Shown here piece by piece: positions 6,918 through 13,957 of a stretch of 21,244 nt of DNA. This stretch comes from Halanaerobium sp041694515. Its GTDB lineage: Bacteria; Bacillota; Halanaerobiia; Halanaerobiales; Halanaerobiaceae. The notes under the pieces are model-generated. The model made no database searches, had not been told where the DNA came from, and saw only the letters and a list, made by a program, of their open reading frames with translations. Position 1 is the first letter of the stretch, and the number at the start of each line of letters is the position of its first letter. The stretch lies in assembly GCA_041694515.1 (NCBI GenBank), contig JASMSZ010000104.1, positions 1 through 21,244 of the forward strand. The letters run 5' to 3'. A program made the position numbers and the translations under genes.

Positions 6918-8333
6918 CTATTTTTTAGATTTCTCTAGCAAATAATTCTTGATATTTTCAGCTGCTGTTTTCCCGGCACCCATTGCTTTAATAACTGTGG
7001 CTGCTCCAGTAACAACATCTCCACCAGCATAGACTCCTCTGCGGCTGGTCTGCTGGTCTTCTCCAACCTTAATTCCACCCCAACTTTTGGTTTCTAAGTC
7101 TTTTGTATTTGAAGTTAAAAGTGGGTTTGGATTTTGACCAATTGCAATAATCACTGTATCCAGTTCTAACATCCAGTTTGAATCATCAATTGGAATTGGG
7201 CGCCTTCTTCCGGAATCATCTTTTTCTCCCAGTTTCATCTGCTGACATTCCATCTGAGCAACTCTCCCATCTTCTCCGTGAATAGCAACCGGATTGTTTA
7301 AAAGCTTTAACTCAATCCCTTCTTCCTGGGCATGGTGTATTTCCTCACTGCGGGCCGGCATCTGTTCTTTCGCTCTACGATAAACTATATATACATCCTC
7401 TGCCCCCAACCTTTTGGCAGTTCTTGCTGCATCCATTGCTACATTTCCAGCCCCAACAACGGCAACTTTATCTCCAACTACAACTGGAGTCTTGTATTCC
7501 GGATATTTAAAGGCCTTCATTAAATTAACTCTGGTCAAAAATTCATTGGCCGAATACACACCATTTAAATTTTCACCCGGTATATTTAAAAATCTTGGTA
7601 AACCTGCACCCACTCCAATAAACACTGATTCATAACCCTGCTCAAACAGTTCATCAACTGTAATTGATTTACCAACTACAACATTTAGCTGAATATCAAC
7701 ACCCAGTTCTTTAATGGCCTCAACTTCCTGATCAACTATATCTTTAGGTAGTCTAAATTCGGGGATACCATAACGAAGCACTCCTCCAGTCTTATGTAGA
7801 GCCTCAAAAATTGTTACATCTAAACCAAATTTAGCAAGATCAGCTGCTGCAGTCAGTCCGGCGGGACCAGCTCCAATTACTGCAGCCTTTCTTCCTATTA
7901 ATTCTGGGACTTTAAGCTTTTCTAATTCTTTAGCAGATGACTTATCAGTACCTCTTTTCATATTATAATCTGCAACATAACGCTCCAGTCGACCAATAGC
8001 TACCGGCTCATTTTTAATTCCCATTACACACACTTTTTCACACTGTTCTTCCTGAGGACAAACCCGACCACAGACAGCTGGTAAATTGTTTTTGCTTTTA
8101 ATTATCTGATTGGCTTCTACCAGATCACCATCTTTTAAAGCCTGAATAAACTGGGGAATAGGTACATGTACCGGACATCCACCAACACAGGGTTGATGCT
8201 TACAGTGCAAACATCTTTCTGCTTCTACAAGGGCCTCCTGATCACTATATCCAAACGGAACCTCTTTAAAATTCTTAATTCTTTCTTCTGGTGCCTGTTC
8301 TTTCATCGGCGTCTTCTTTTTCTGTAAAGACAT
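6918..8333 (-). CDS. nfnB: NfnB-type NADPH-binding flavoprotein (NADH-dependent ferredoxin:NADP+ oxidoreductase large subunit)
   Basis: Member of the glutamate-synthase small-subunit/NfnB family. Two four-Cys clusters (C41, C44, C49, C53 and C88, C92, C98, C102) bind [4Fe-4S] centres. An FAD Rossmann motif VIGAGPAGLTAAADL (near 150) and an NADPH-binding repeat VVGAGNVAMDAARTAKRLGA (near 290) follow, and the C-terminal YAGGDVVTGAATVIKAMGAG closes the FAD site. At 471 residues it matches the family. By itself it could be read as GltD, but gltB is absent and the partner gene encodes an FNR-like [2Fe-2S] subunit. The pair is therefore an NfnAB (or SudBA-type) complex, which in known cases couples NADPH oxidation to reduction of NAD and ferredoxin by flavin-based bifurcation. 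Its ATG overlaps the nfnA stop by one base. Confidence 0.9.
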   Translation of the reverse strand: MSLQKKKTPMKEQAPEERIKNFKEVPFGYSDQEALVEAERCLHCKHQPCVGGCPVHVPIPQFIQALKDGDLVEANQIIKSKNNLPAVCGRVCPQEEQCEKVCVMGIKNEPVAIGRLERYVADYNMKRGTDKSSAKELEKLKVPELIGRKAAVIGAGPAGLTAAADLAKFGLDVTIFEALHKTGGVLRYGIPEFRLPKDIVDQEVEAIKELGVDIQLNVVVGKSITVDELFEQGYESVFIGVGAGLPRFLNIPGENLNGVYSANEFLTRVNLMKAFKYPEYKTPVVVGDKVAVVGAGNVAMDAARTAKRLGAEDVYIVYRRAKEQMPARSEEIHHAQEEGIELKLLNNPVAIHGEDGRVAQMECQQMKLGEKDDSGRRRPIPIDDSNWMLELDTVIIAIGQNPNPLLTSNTKDLETKSWGGIKVGEDQQTSRRGVYAGGDVVTGAATVIKAMGAGKTAAENIKNYLLEKSKK

Positions 8334-9163
8334 TAATTATCCTCCTCGACTGCTGTATCATGAACTAATTTTTCTTCATCTTGATAAAAGTTAAGTCTGT
8401 TCATTAATTCCTTAAAATCAACCTGGTGGGCATCAAAAGCAGGTCCATCTACACAGGTGAACTTTCTTTCTCCACCAACCGTTACTCTGCAGGCCCCACA
8501 CATTCCTGTTCCATCAACCATCACGGTATTTAAACTTACAATAGTTTTTACTCCATATTCATCAGTCATATCAGCAACTGCTTTCATCATCGGCACTGGT
8601 CCAATAGCAACCACTAAATCAATATCATCTTCTTTTTCCAGTAAGTCTTTTAAAATATCGGTAACATAACCGTGATGACCATAACTTCCGTCATCAGTAG
8701 TAATAAATAATCTGTCACTATACTTCTCCAATTCTTCTTCTAAAATAATTAAATTTTTGGTCCTAGCTCCGGTAATGCTGATGACCTCAGCCCCCTCTTC
8801 ATGAAAACCTCTAACTTTTGGATATAACAGAGCTGTTCCTGAACCTCCCCCCAAAAGTACAACTTTCTGATACCCTTCCAGATCAATATGATGTCCTAAA
8901 GGACCAACAATATCCTGAATCTGATCACCTTTATCCATTTGACCTAATAATTTAGTAGAATAACCAACTTCCTGAAAAATTATTGAAATCATACCAGTTT
9001 CCCGATCGTAATCTGCAACAGTAAGTGGTATTCGCTCACCCTTCTCATCTACTCTTAATATAATAAAGTTGCCGGGTTTAGTTTTTTTAGCAATCATAGG
9101 TGCATTTACCTTTAATTTTTTAATAGTTGGTGCCAGTACTTCTTTTTCTAAAATTTCGTACAT
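8333..9163 (-). CDS. nfnA: NfnA-type ferredoxin-NADP reductase-like subunit (NfnAB small subunit)
   Basis: FNR-like flavoprotein of 276 residues. The FAD-binding RIPLTVADYD lies near residue 47. The NAD-binding domain begins VVLLGGGSGTALLYPKVRGF near 100. The C-terminal [2Fe-2S] site is DGTGMCGACRVTVGGERKF followed by TC, giving C-x2-C-x11-C; in the structurally studied Thermotoga complex an Asp supplies the fourth ligand, and an Asp precedes the Cys pair here. The start is ATG at 9163 with AGGAGG upstream. It is the first gene of its transcription unit, preceded by about 250 bp of AT-rich non-coding DNA. Alternative names in databases are sulfide dehydrogenase beta subunit or dihydroorotate dehydrogenase electron-transfer-like protein. 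Pairing with nfnB makes NfnA the best reading. Confidence 0.9.
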   Translation of the reverse strand: MYEILEKEVLAPTIKKLKVNAPMIAKKTKPGNFIILRVDEKGERIPLTVADYDRETGMISIIFQEVGYSTKLLGQMDKGDQIQDIVGPLGHHIDLEGYQKVVLLGGGSGTALLYPKVRGFHEEGAEVISITGARTKNLIILEEELEKYSDRLFITTDDGSYGHHGYVTDILKDLLEKEDDIDLVVAIGPVPMMKAVADMTDEYGVKTIVSLNTVMVDGTGMCGACRVTVGGERKFTCVDGPAFDAHQVDFKELMNRLNFYQDEEKLVHDTAVEEDN

Positions 9164-9307
9164 AATTTCCCTCCTGAATTTTTAAAACTTGAGCAAAAAA
9201 ATCCTGCTTCTATACTTTATTCTTTGCCGCTACCCTTAATTCCTTCCTGATTTAAGAAATAATTTAGACCAAAACCTAGTTATTTTTTTCATAAAGTTGT
9301 ATTTCAA

Positions 9308-9327
9308 TTTTATATTGTTTTATATTG
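9308..9327. repeat. Two perfect 10-bp direct repeats in the nfnA/tRNA intergenic region
   Basis: TTTTATATTG occurs twice in tandem (9308-9317 and 9318-9327), with one helical turn between copies. It lies between the start of nfnA and the tRNA promoter. The rest of 9164-9368 is AT-rich and shows no ORF, and I could not define a convincing -35/-10 pair for nfnA. The repeat could be a regulator site for nfnAB or chance in AT-rich DNA. Confidence 0.4.
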
Positions 9328-9368
9328 TAATAATTTATCTGATTAAGTAAAATATGAAAACAATATCC

Positions 9369-9397
9369 TTGACAAATTTAAATTTATAAGTTACAAT
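9369..9397 (+). promoter_or_regulatory. Promoter of tRNA-Leu
   Basis: A perfect TTGACA (9369-9374) and TACAAT (9392-9397) with a 17-bp spacer. Initiation would fall near 9404, about seven bases before the mature tRNA 5' end. This is the strongest vegetative promoter visible on the plus strand. Confidence 0.85.
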
Positions 9398-9410
9398 ATA
9401 ATTTGTTAGT

Positions 9411-9497
9411 GCGAAAGTGGCGGAACTGGCAGACGCGCTAGGTTCAGGGTCTAGTGGTCTCACGACCGTGAGGGTTCGAATCCCTCCTTTCGCACCA
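9411..9497 (+). tRNA. tRNA-Leu (anticodon CAG)
   Basis: An 87-nt class II tRNA. The acceptor stem GCGAAAG (9411-9417) pairs with CTTTCGC (9487-9493) and is followed by discriminator A and an encoded CCA. The anticodon stem CTAGG/TCTAG encloses the loop TTCAGGG, whose middle triplet is CAG and reads CUG leucine codons. A long variable arm (TGGTCTCACGACCG region) is typical of tRNA-Leu, and the T arm contains GGTTCGAATCC. It is a single-gene unit with its own promoter and terminator, on the strand opposite to every protein gene here. Confidence 0.97.
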
Positions 9498-9514
9498 TTT
9501 AATATAGCAGTGAT

Positions 9515-9541
9515 AAGAGCCTTTTTTAGGGCTCTTTTTTT
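9515..9541 (+). terminator. Intrinsic terminator of tRNA-Leu
   Basis: AAGAGCC (9515-9521) pairs with GGCTCTT (9529-9535) around a short T-rich loop and runs directly into a T tract (9534-9541). It lies 17 bp after the tRNA CCA. Confidence 0.88.
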
Positions 9542-9602
9542 ATTAGCTATAAATTAGACTCTAATGCTTCCTGGCTGCATTGTAACTGCGAAACAAAACT
9601 TT

Positions 9603-9627
9603 TAATAATACTTCGTCTGTATTATTA
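9603..9627. repeat. AT-rich inverted repeat between the tRNA and aminotransferase terminators
   Basis: TAATAATAC (9603-9611) and GTATTATTA (9619-9627) form a perfect 9-bp stem with the 7-nt loop TTCGTCT. It is not followed by a T tract on either strand that would make it a good terminator. I see nothing else between 9542 and 9660: no ORF, no tRNA. Confidence 0.45.
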
Positions 9628-9660
9628 TAGTACAGTTTACTATACATTTGATATTAATGC

Positions 9661-9688
9661 AAAAGAAAGACCAGCTGCTAAGGCTGGT
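9661..9688 (-). terminator. Probable intrinsic terminator of the aminotransferase operon
   Basis: On the minus strand ACCAGC (9688-9683) pairs with GCTGGT (9675-9670) across a 7-nt loop and is followed by CTTTCTTTT (9669-9661). It lies about 60 bp after the aminotransferase stop, and no minus-strand gene follows until nfnA. Confidence 0.65.
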
Positions 9689-9749
9689 TACTTTTATAAC
9701 AGAACTCAAATCTTTTGGCTTTAAATTTTTTAGTTTAAATATTTTAAAA

Positions 9750-10952
9750 CTAAATTTCTATTTTCTTTACAAAGTCGGCTATTCTTTTAATACCTTCTCT
9801 GATTCGCTCTTCTCCTAAAGCATAAGAAATTCGAATAAAGTTATCCATGCCAAAAGCTATACCTGGAACCACAGCCACCTTGTTTTCCTTTAAAAGTAGA
9901 TCACAAAATGAAAGTGAACCCTCAATCTTCTTTCCTTTAAGTTTTTTGCCTTTAAGTTCTGAAATATCAATAAAGAAATAAAAAGCTCCAGCAGGTTTAA
10001 TAGCATCTAAACCCTCAATCTCTGCCAGCAGCTCAGCAGTTAAGTCTCTTCTTTTTTGATAAACTTCTCGGCGCTCATCTATAATTGACTCCAGGTCATC
10101 ATTGGCCAGAGCTTTTGCACTTGCATACTGAGCAATTGTATTAACATTAGAAGTCGTATGGCTCTGGATTTTAGCCATAGAACTGATCCACTCTTTATTG
10201 GCAAAACCAAATCCGACCCGCCAGCCGGTCATCGAATATGATTTAGACATCCCATTAACAATTAATAATCTATCTTTATATTCCGGAAAAAGTTCAATCA
10301 TCGATTTAAATTGCCTGTTATCATAAAGTAATTTATCATATATCTCGTCACTGATAATAAATAAATCTTTTTTTACAGCTAAATTAAGCAATTTATTTAA
10401 TTCTGAAGGAGAATAAAAATGACCATCAGGATTGGAAGGAGAATTAATTATTATTGCTTTTGTATTTTCATTTAAACTCTTTTCCAGTTCTTCTCTTCTT
10501 AGTTTAAACTTGTTTTCCGTCTTTGTCTCTATAAATACAGGTGTACCTCCTGCAAGTTTAACTAACTCCGGATATGAGACCCAGTAAGGTTTTGGAATTA
10601 AGACTTCATCTTCAGCTTCTAAAATAGCTGATAATCCATTAAAGAGTATCTGTTTGCCCCCATTACCGACAATAACTTCCTCAATAGAATATTTATATGA
10701 ATAATCCGAAGCAAATTTGTTAACAGCTGCTTCCTTGAGTTCAGGTAGACCAGAAGCAGAAGTATATCCGGTATATCCCTTATCCATAGCCTCCACAGCA
10801 GCTTTTTTAATAAAATCTGGCGTAGGAAAATCTGGTTCTCCAGCTCCAAAGCTAACCACATCTTCTCCTGCTGCAGTTAGCTTATTTGCTTTAGTACTAA
10901 CTGCAATTGTTTTTGATTCCTCAATTTCTGCAATTCTTGCTGAATATTTCAT
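9750..10952 (-). CDS. Class I/II PLP-dependent aminotransferase, aspartate aminotransferase-like
   Basis: Fold-type I aminotransferase of about 400 residues. The N-terminal FGAGEPDFPTPDFIKKAA (near 37-54) and YTGYTSASGLPELKEA are typical of the AspAT 1-gamma/PatA group. NSPSNPDGHFYS (near 170) carries the Asn that contacts the cofactor. ISDEIYDKLLYD (near 200) has the Asp and Tyr of the PLP site. GMSKSYSMTGWRVGFGF holds the Schiff-base Lys, and the C-terminal FIRISYALGEERIREGI holds the Arg that binds the substrate carboxylate. The ATG at 10952 is chosen over GTG 10958 because GGGGTG lies at a good distance from it. Exact amino donor cannot be told from the sequence; aspartate is the usual one. 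The gene sits between nusB and nfnAB, outside the usual nusB-folD-xseA order. Confidence 0.88.
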   Translation of the reverse strand: MKYSARIAEIEESKTIAVSTKANKLTAAGEDVVSFGAGEPDFPTPDFIKKAAVEAMDKGYTGYTSASGLPELKEAAVNKFASDYSYKYSIEEVIVGNGGKQILFNGLSAILEAEDEVLIPKPYWVSYPELVKLAGGTPVFIETKTENKFKLRREELEKSLNENTKAIIINSPSNPDGHFYSPSELNKLLNLAVKKDLFIISDEIYDKLLYDNRQFKSMIELFPEYKDRLLIVNGMSKSYSMTGWRVGFGFANKEWISSMAKIQSHTTSNVNTIAQYASAKALANDDLESIIDERREVYQKRRDLTAELLAEIEGLDAIKPAGAFYFFIDISELKGKKLKGKKIEGSLSFCDLLLKENKVAVVPGIAFGMDNFIRISYALGEERIREGIKRIADFVKKIEI

Positions 10953-10969
10953 CTTCACACCCCATTAAT

Positions 10970-11032
10970 ATATTTATTGGTACCATATTTATTGGTACCA
11001 GGTACCGAAATCGTTTTATTGGACCTGGTACC
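10970..11032. repeat. GGTACC repeat cluster: tandem 15-mers plus inverted repeat
   Basis: Two identical 15-bp units ATATTTATTGGTACC stand in tandem (10970-10984 and 10985-10999). The second runs into a perfect 10-bp inverted repeat, GGTACCAGGT (10994-11003) and ACCTGGTACC (11023-11032), with 19 bp between arms. GGTACC occurs four times within 54 bp. The cluster fills the gap between nusB and the aminotransferase gene. There is no T tract that would make it a simple terminator, and no T-box features. It looks like a small palindromic dispersed repeat or a regulator site. Confidence 0.7.
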
Positions 11033-11051
11033 TAAGAATAAGCCCCCCTTT

Positions 11052-11453
11052 TTAAGCAAATTTAGATAGTATTCCATTAATAAATGATGGTGAACTATCA
11101 TCTGCATACTTTTTGGCAATTTTTACTGCTTCATTGATCGCAACTTTGACAGGAATATCATGCTGAATCTCATAAGCAGCAATTCTCAAAATATTTCTAT
11201 CAATTGCAGGCATTCTTTCAATATCCCAGTTGATTGCATACTGATCAATCTGTGCATCAAGCAGTTCTAGCTCCATAATAATACCTTCTAGAAGTTCTTC
11301 TGCATATAAATCTTCTTTCAGCACACCTTTTTCGGCAATAAAATTGTTGTAACTTTTTTTTGAATTTTCAAGGTCGAGCTTTTTTCTGATGTCCAGACCA
11401 TAAAGTATCTGCAGCACCCAGACTCTCTGTTTGTGTCTCGAAACTTTTTGCAT
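11052..11453 (-). CDS. nusB: Transcription antitermination factor NusB
   Basis: All-helical protein that binds boxA RNA with NusE (S10) in rRNA antitermination. The 133-residue sequence begins SRHKQRVWVLQILYGLD, the RNA-binding arginine-rich start, and ends with the hallmark MPAIDRNILRIAAYEI, IPVKVAINEAVKIAKKYA, and SFINGILSKF. The length is normal. The ATG at 11453 has GAGGTA nine bases upstream. Its place after Asp23-AmaP-DUF2273 matches the common clostridial order; the usual next genes (folD, xseA) are displaced by the aminotransferase, tRNA-Leu and nfnAB segment. Confidence 0.95.
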   Translation of the reverse strand: MQKVSRHKQRVWVLQILYGLDIRKKLDLENSKKSYNNFIAEKGVLKEDLYAEELLEGIIMELELLDAQIDQYAINWDIERMPAIDRNILRIAAYEIQHDIPVKVAINEAVKIAKKYADDSSPSFINGILSKFA

Positions 11454-11477
11454 AAAGAAAATACCTCATTTCTAACT

Positions 11478-11714
11478 CTATTTAAATCTATCTGGAATAA
11501 TTCTTATTATAAAATCTTTTAAATCTTCCTCAAAACGCCAGCGCGACCCAAAATAATACCCAATTAAAGTAGTCAAGCAGAGCAGTAAAGTTTTAAAAAA
11601 TCCAATAGTCAGAATTAAAATTCCTATAATTAGACCAATTAAAGCTCCACATATTTTTCTGCGGTTTAGGTATATAAATTGAGATAACTCTTCCCTAAAT
11701 TGATTTTTATCCAT
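11478..11714 (-). CDS. DUF2273-family small membrane protein
   Basis: A 78-residue protein with one hydrophobic hairpin (about residues 21-57: GALIGLIIGILILTIGFF, then LLLCLTTLIGYYFGSRW) between a basic N-terminus and an amphipathic tail. This is the shape of DUF2273 proteins, which are encoded beside Asp23 and AmaP. The frame can be extended to GTG 11726, but that codon is part of the GAGGTGG ribosome site, so the ATG at 11714 is preferred. The amaP stop lies 13 bp upstream. The function is unknown; a role in anchoring or regulating the Asp23 layer at the cytoplasmic membrane is inferred from the gene association only. Confidence 0.85.
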   Translation of the reverse strand: MDKNQFREELSQFIYLNRRKICGALIGLIIGILILTIGFFKTLLLCLTTLIGYYFGSRWRFEEDLKDFIIRIIPDRFK

Positions 11715-11727
11715 TTTATAGACCACC

Positions 11728-12267
11728 TCATTCTACTTTTTCGGGCAGTTTGTTTTCTTTTTTTACATCATCAATTCTAATCTGAACCTTCGCTACCTGA
11801 ATCCCAGTAGTTTGTTTTATATAACTCTTAAGATCATGCTGTATATTCTCACTAATTGCAGGTAAATCACCTGGTACTGTCAGCTTACCACTTAAAACAA
11901 TTTTTAGTCCTTCATCCTGCTCTTCTAGTTTAACTTTTATGTCATCAAATTTTTCTTTTTCTCTAACCCTATCTTTAATTAAATTTGAAAGAGCAGAAAT
12001 TGTAATTGTAATATCACCGGATTCTGAACTCAGCAATCTTGTTGATTTGAATTTTCGGTCTGTAAAATAAGGATAGATTACAAAAAGGGCCATCAACAGG
12101 AATGCTAAATATACAACTGCCGCCTGCCAGCTATTATAGCTTCTGGAAATTAAATCAGGAATGAAATTCGCTGATAAAAGTCCAAAACTATATAGAGAAA
12201 GAGTTATTGTTAAAACGATAAGAATTAAAGCAATCAAAAAGGAAAATATATTTTGTATAATCTTCAT
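11728..12267 (-). CDS. amaP: Alkaline shock response membrane anchor protein AmaP
   Basis: A 179-residue protein with two membrane helices (about 5-30 and 47-68) and a cytoplasmic domain (about 80-165) with alternating strands, including VKLEEQDEGLKIVLSGKL and VAKVQIRIDDVKK, related to the Asp23 fold. In Staphylococcus AmaP anchors Asp23 to the membrane. Gene order Asp23-AmaP-DUF2273 supports the call. The start is ATG at 12267 with GGAGG upstream. Downstream the TGA is part of the ribosome site of the DUF2273 gene. Sequence conservation in this family is low, so the assignment rests on topology and context as much as on motifs. Confidence 0.85.
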   Translation of the reverse strand: MKIIQNIFSFLIALILIVLTITLSLYSFGLLSANFIPDLISRSYNSWQAAVVYLAFLLMALFVIYPYFTDRKFKSTRLLSSESGDITITISALSNLIKDRVREKEKFDDIKVKLEEQDEGLKIVLSGKLTVPGDLPAISENIQHDLKSYIKQTTGIQVAKVQIRIDDVKKENKLPEKVE

Positions 12268-12289
12268 GGCTTAACCTCCAATCATTTTT

Positions 12290-12310
12290 CAAAGAATAAG
12301 TTATTCTTTG
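12290..12310. repeat. Perfect palindrome over the Asp23-family gene stop codon
   Basis: CAAAGAATAA (12290-12299), one central base, and TTATTCTTTG (12301-12310) form 10-bp arms. The stop codon of the Asp23-family gene lies at the centre. No T tract follows on the minus strand, so it is not a standard terminator. It might be an mRNA-processing or stabilising hairpin, or chance. Confidence 0.5.
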
Positions 12311-12753
12311 TTGTCTACTTCCTCTACTTCTTCTTTTTCGGCTTCTTCTTTTTCCTCTTCCGGAAAATTTACTCCCTGAACATGAACATTAACAGCTTTA
12401 ACATTTAAACCTGTCATTCCCTCTATTGCCTGTTTGACATTATCCTGAATTTTCCAGGCTACATCTGGTATTGAATTACCATAATTAATAATCACATAAA
12501 CGTCAACTGTGGCTCTTTCATCACTGACTTCAACTTTAACACCTTTACTCAAGCTTTTTCTACCAAGCATATCAGCAATTCCACCGGCTATTCCACCGCT
12601 CATCCCGGCAACTCCCTCAATCTCAGTTGCAGCTAATCCGGTAATAATACCTACGACCTCATCGGCAATTTTAATACTTCCCTCATCATTTTCTTCTTCC
12701 TTTTCTACTTTTACCTTTTCCGCTTCAATATCTTTAATTTTTTCTTCACTCAT
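12301..12753 (-). CDS. Asp23/Gls24 family envelope stress response protein
   Basis: A 150-residue protein with acidic and lysine-rich ends and a central Asp23/DUF322 domain (about 25-125): SIKIADEVVGIITGLAATEI, GVAGMSGGIAGGIADMLGRK, VDVYVIINYGNSIPDVAWKI, and IEGMTGLNVKAVNVHVQGV. These proteins are abundant cytoplasmic proteins that coat the inner face of the membrane through AmaP and respond to cell-wall or alkaline stress. The ATG at 12753 has AAAGGAGGG seven bases upstream, one of the strongest ribosome sites in the window, which fits high expression. It is followed by amaP and a DUF2273 gene in the same unit. Confidence 0.92.
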   Translation of the reverse strand: MSEEKIKDIEAEKVKVEKEEENDEGSIKIADEVVGIITGLAATEIEGVAGMSGGIAGGIADMLGRKSLSKGVKVEVSDERATVDVYVIINYGNSIPDVAWKIQDNVKQAIEGMTGLNVKAVNVHVQGVNFPEEEKEEAEKEEVEEVDNKE

Positions 12754-12783
12754 AATTTACCCTCCTTTTCGTTTATTTAAAAA

Positions 12784-13911
12784 CTATTTTTTAACATCAG
12801 CCAATATTTGATTTTGTTCCGAATACTGACCAACAATTAAAGCCCCAATTTTTTCTCCCTTATTTTTAATAACTTTAACATAAGTATCATTATCAACCAG
12901 TATTTCTTCTTCATATTCCCCTTCTTTATTTAACTCTCCCAGGGAAACAACGTTAATACCGGCAACCTTTAATTTATGAGAAGGAACATAGCCTTTGAAT
13001 TCAGCATCTTCACCACTCATAACTTTTCCAGCAACCCTACCCTGTGCTAAAGCTGGAGGCCAGATTCCATAAACATCATCATTAAATTCTGCCACATCAC
13101 CTGCAGCATAAATATCCGATTTTGAAGTCTGCATTTTACTGTCAACTTTGATCCCATGATCCTGGTCAATTTTAAGATTTCCAGCCAGGCCAGTATTACA
13201 GCGTACACCAGTTGAAATCAAAACGAGATCTGCTTCAATTTCCTGATCCTCTAAAATTACCTTTTCTACAGACTGCTGGCCCTCAAAGCCTTTAGTACTG
13301 GCATCTGTAATTACTTTAACATTGTTCTGTTTAAGCTTTTCCTCCAGTAAGTCTCCACCTTTTTTGTCAAGCTGCATTGGCAGCAGATAAGGTGCTACCT
13401 CTAAAACAGTTGTCTCCAGACCAGCTTTGGCAAAGTTATAGGCTATCTCAAGTCCCAATAGTCCACCACCTACAACTACAACTTTTTTTGCCTTTTCCGC
13501 AGCTCGATTAATTGTCTTTAAATCAGCTGCAGTCCTCAAGGTAAAAATATTTTCCAATTTCACACCAGAAAACGGAGGTACAAAACAGTGAGAACCGTTT
13601 GCCAGTAATAATTTATCATAATTATATTGAGCCTCTTTACTCTTGACATTTTTTTGCTCAGCATCAATTTCAGTGATTTTTTCAGCAAGATGCAAATCAA
13701 TATTATTATCTTCAAACCACTGTTTGTCATTAATAATAATATCTTCTACCTCAACTTCACCTGATAAACATTCTATCAGGCGAGGACGATAATAAAATGG
13801 ATAGTTTTCATCAGTAAAAATAGAAATCTGATCTTCTGGCTTCCTGTTTTTTAAGATTTCTTTTGCCGCAGAAACCCCCGCTGCACTAGCTCCGATAATT
13901 AAATAATGCAT
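12784..13911 (-). CDS. FAD/NAD(P)-dependent oxidoreductase, NADH:rubredoxin reductase-like
   Basis: Two-dinucleotide-binding-domain flavoprotein of 375 residues. The FAD motif IIGASAAGVSAAKEI lies at the N-terminus, PFYYRPRLIECLSG near 38-51, and the NAD(P) motif VVVVGGGLLGLEIAYNFAKA near 145. The second FAD motif DIYAAGDVAEF near 267 is followed by PPALAQGRVAGKVMSG. This layout matches rubredoxin reductases and the N-terminal part of NirB-type proteins. There is no redox-active CxxxxC disulfide as in lipoamide dehydrogenase. No rubredoxin or ferredoxin gene is adjacent, so the acceptor is unknown. The ATG at 13911 has AGGAGG eleven bases upstream. The gene separates efp from the Asp23 module, which are usually closer in Clostridia. 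Confidence 0.82.
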   Translation of the reverse strand: MHYLIIGASAAGVSAAKEILKNRKPEDQISIFTDENYPFYYRPRLIECLSGEVEVEDIIINDKQWFEDNNIDLHLAEKITEIDAEQKNVKSKEAQYNYDKLLLANGSHCFVPPFSGVKLENIFTLRTAADLKTINRAAEKAKKVVVVGGGLLGLEIAYNFAKAGLETTVLEVAPYLLPMQLDKKGGDLLEEKLKQNNVKVITDASTKGFEGQQSVEKVILEDQEIEADLVLISTGVRCNTGLAGNLKIDQDHGIKVDSKMQTSKSDIYAAGDVAEFNDDVYGIWPPALAQGRVAGKVMSGEDAEFKGYVPSHKLKVAGINVVSLGELNKEGEYEEEILVDNDTYVKVIKNKGEKIGALIVGQYSEQNQILADVKK

Positions 13912-13957
13912 TCAGACAACTCCCTCCTAATGGTTATTTTAAATAAAAAATCAATAT

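Noticed and set aside
9411..9541. tRNA-associated attachment site for an integrated element
   Set aside because: No duplicate of the tRNA 3' end and no integrase gene are present in the window.
10959..11051. T-box leader upstream of the aminotransferase gene
   Set aside because: The gap is only about 90 bp and lacks the T-box sequence and specifier stem; the repeats explain it.
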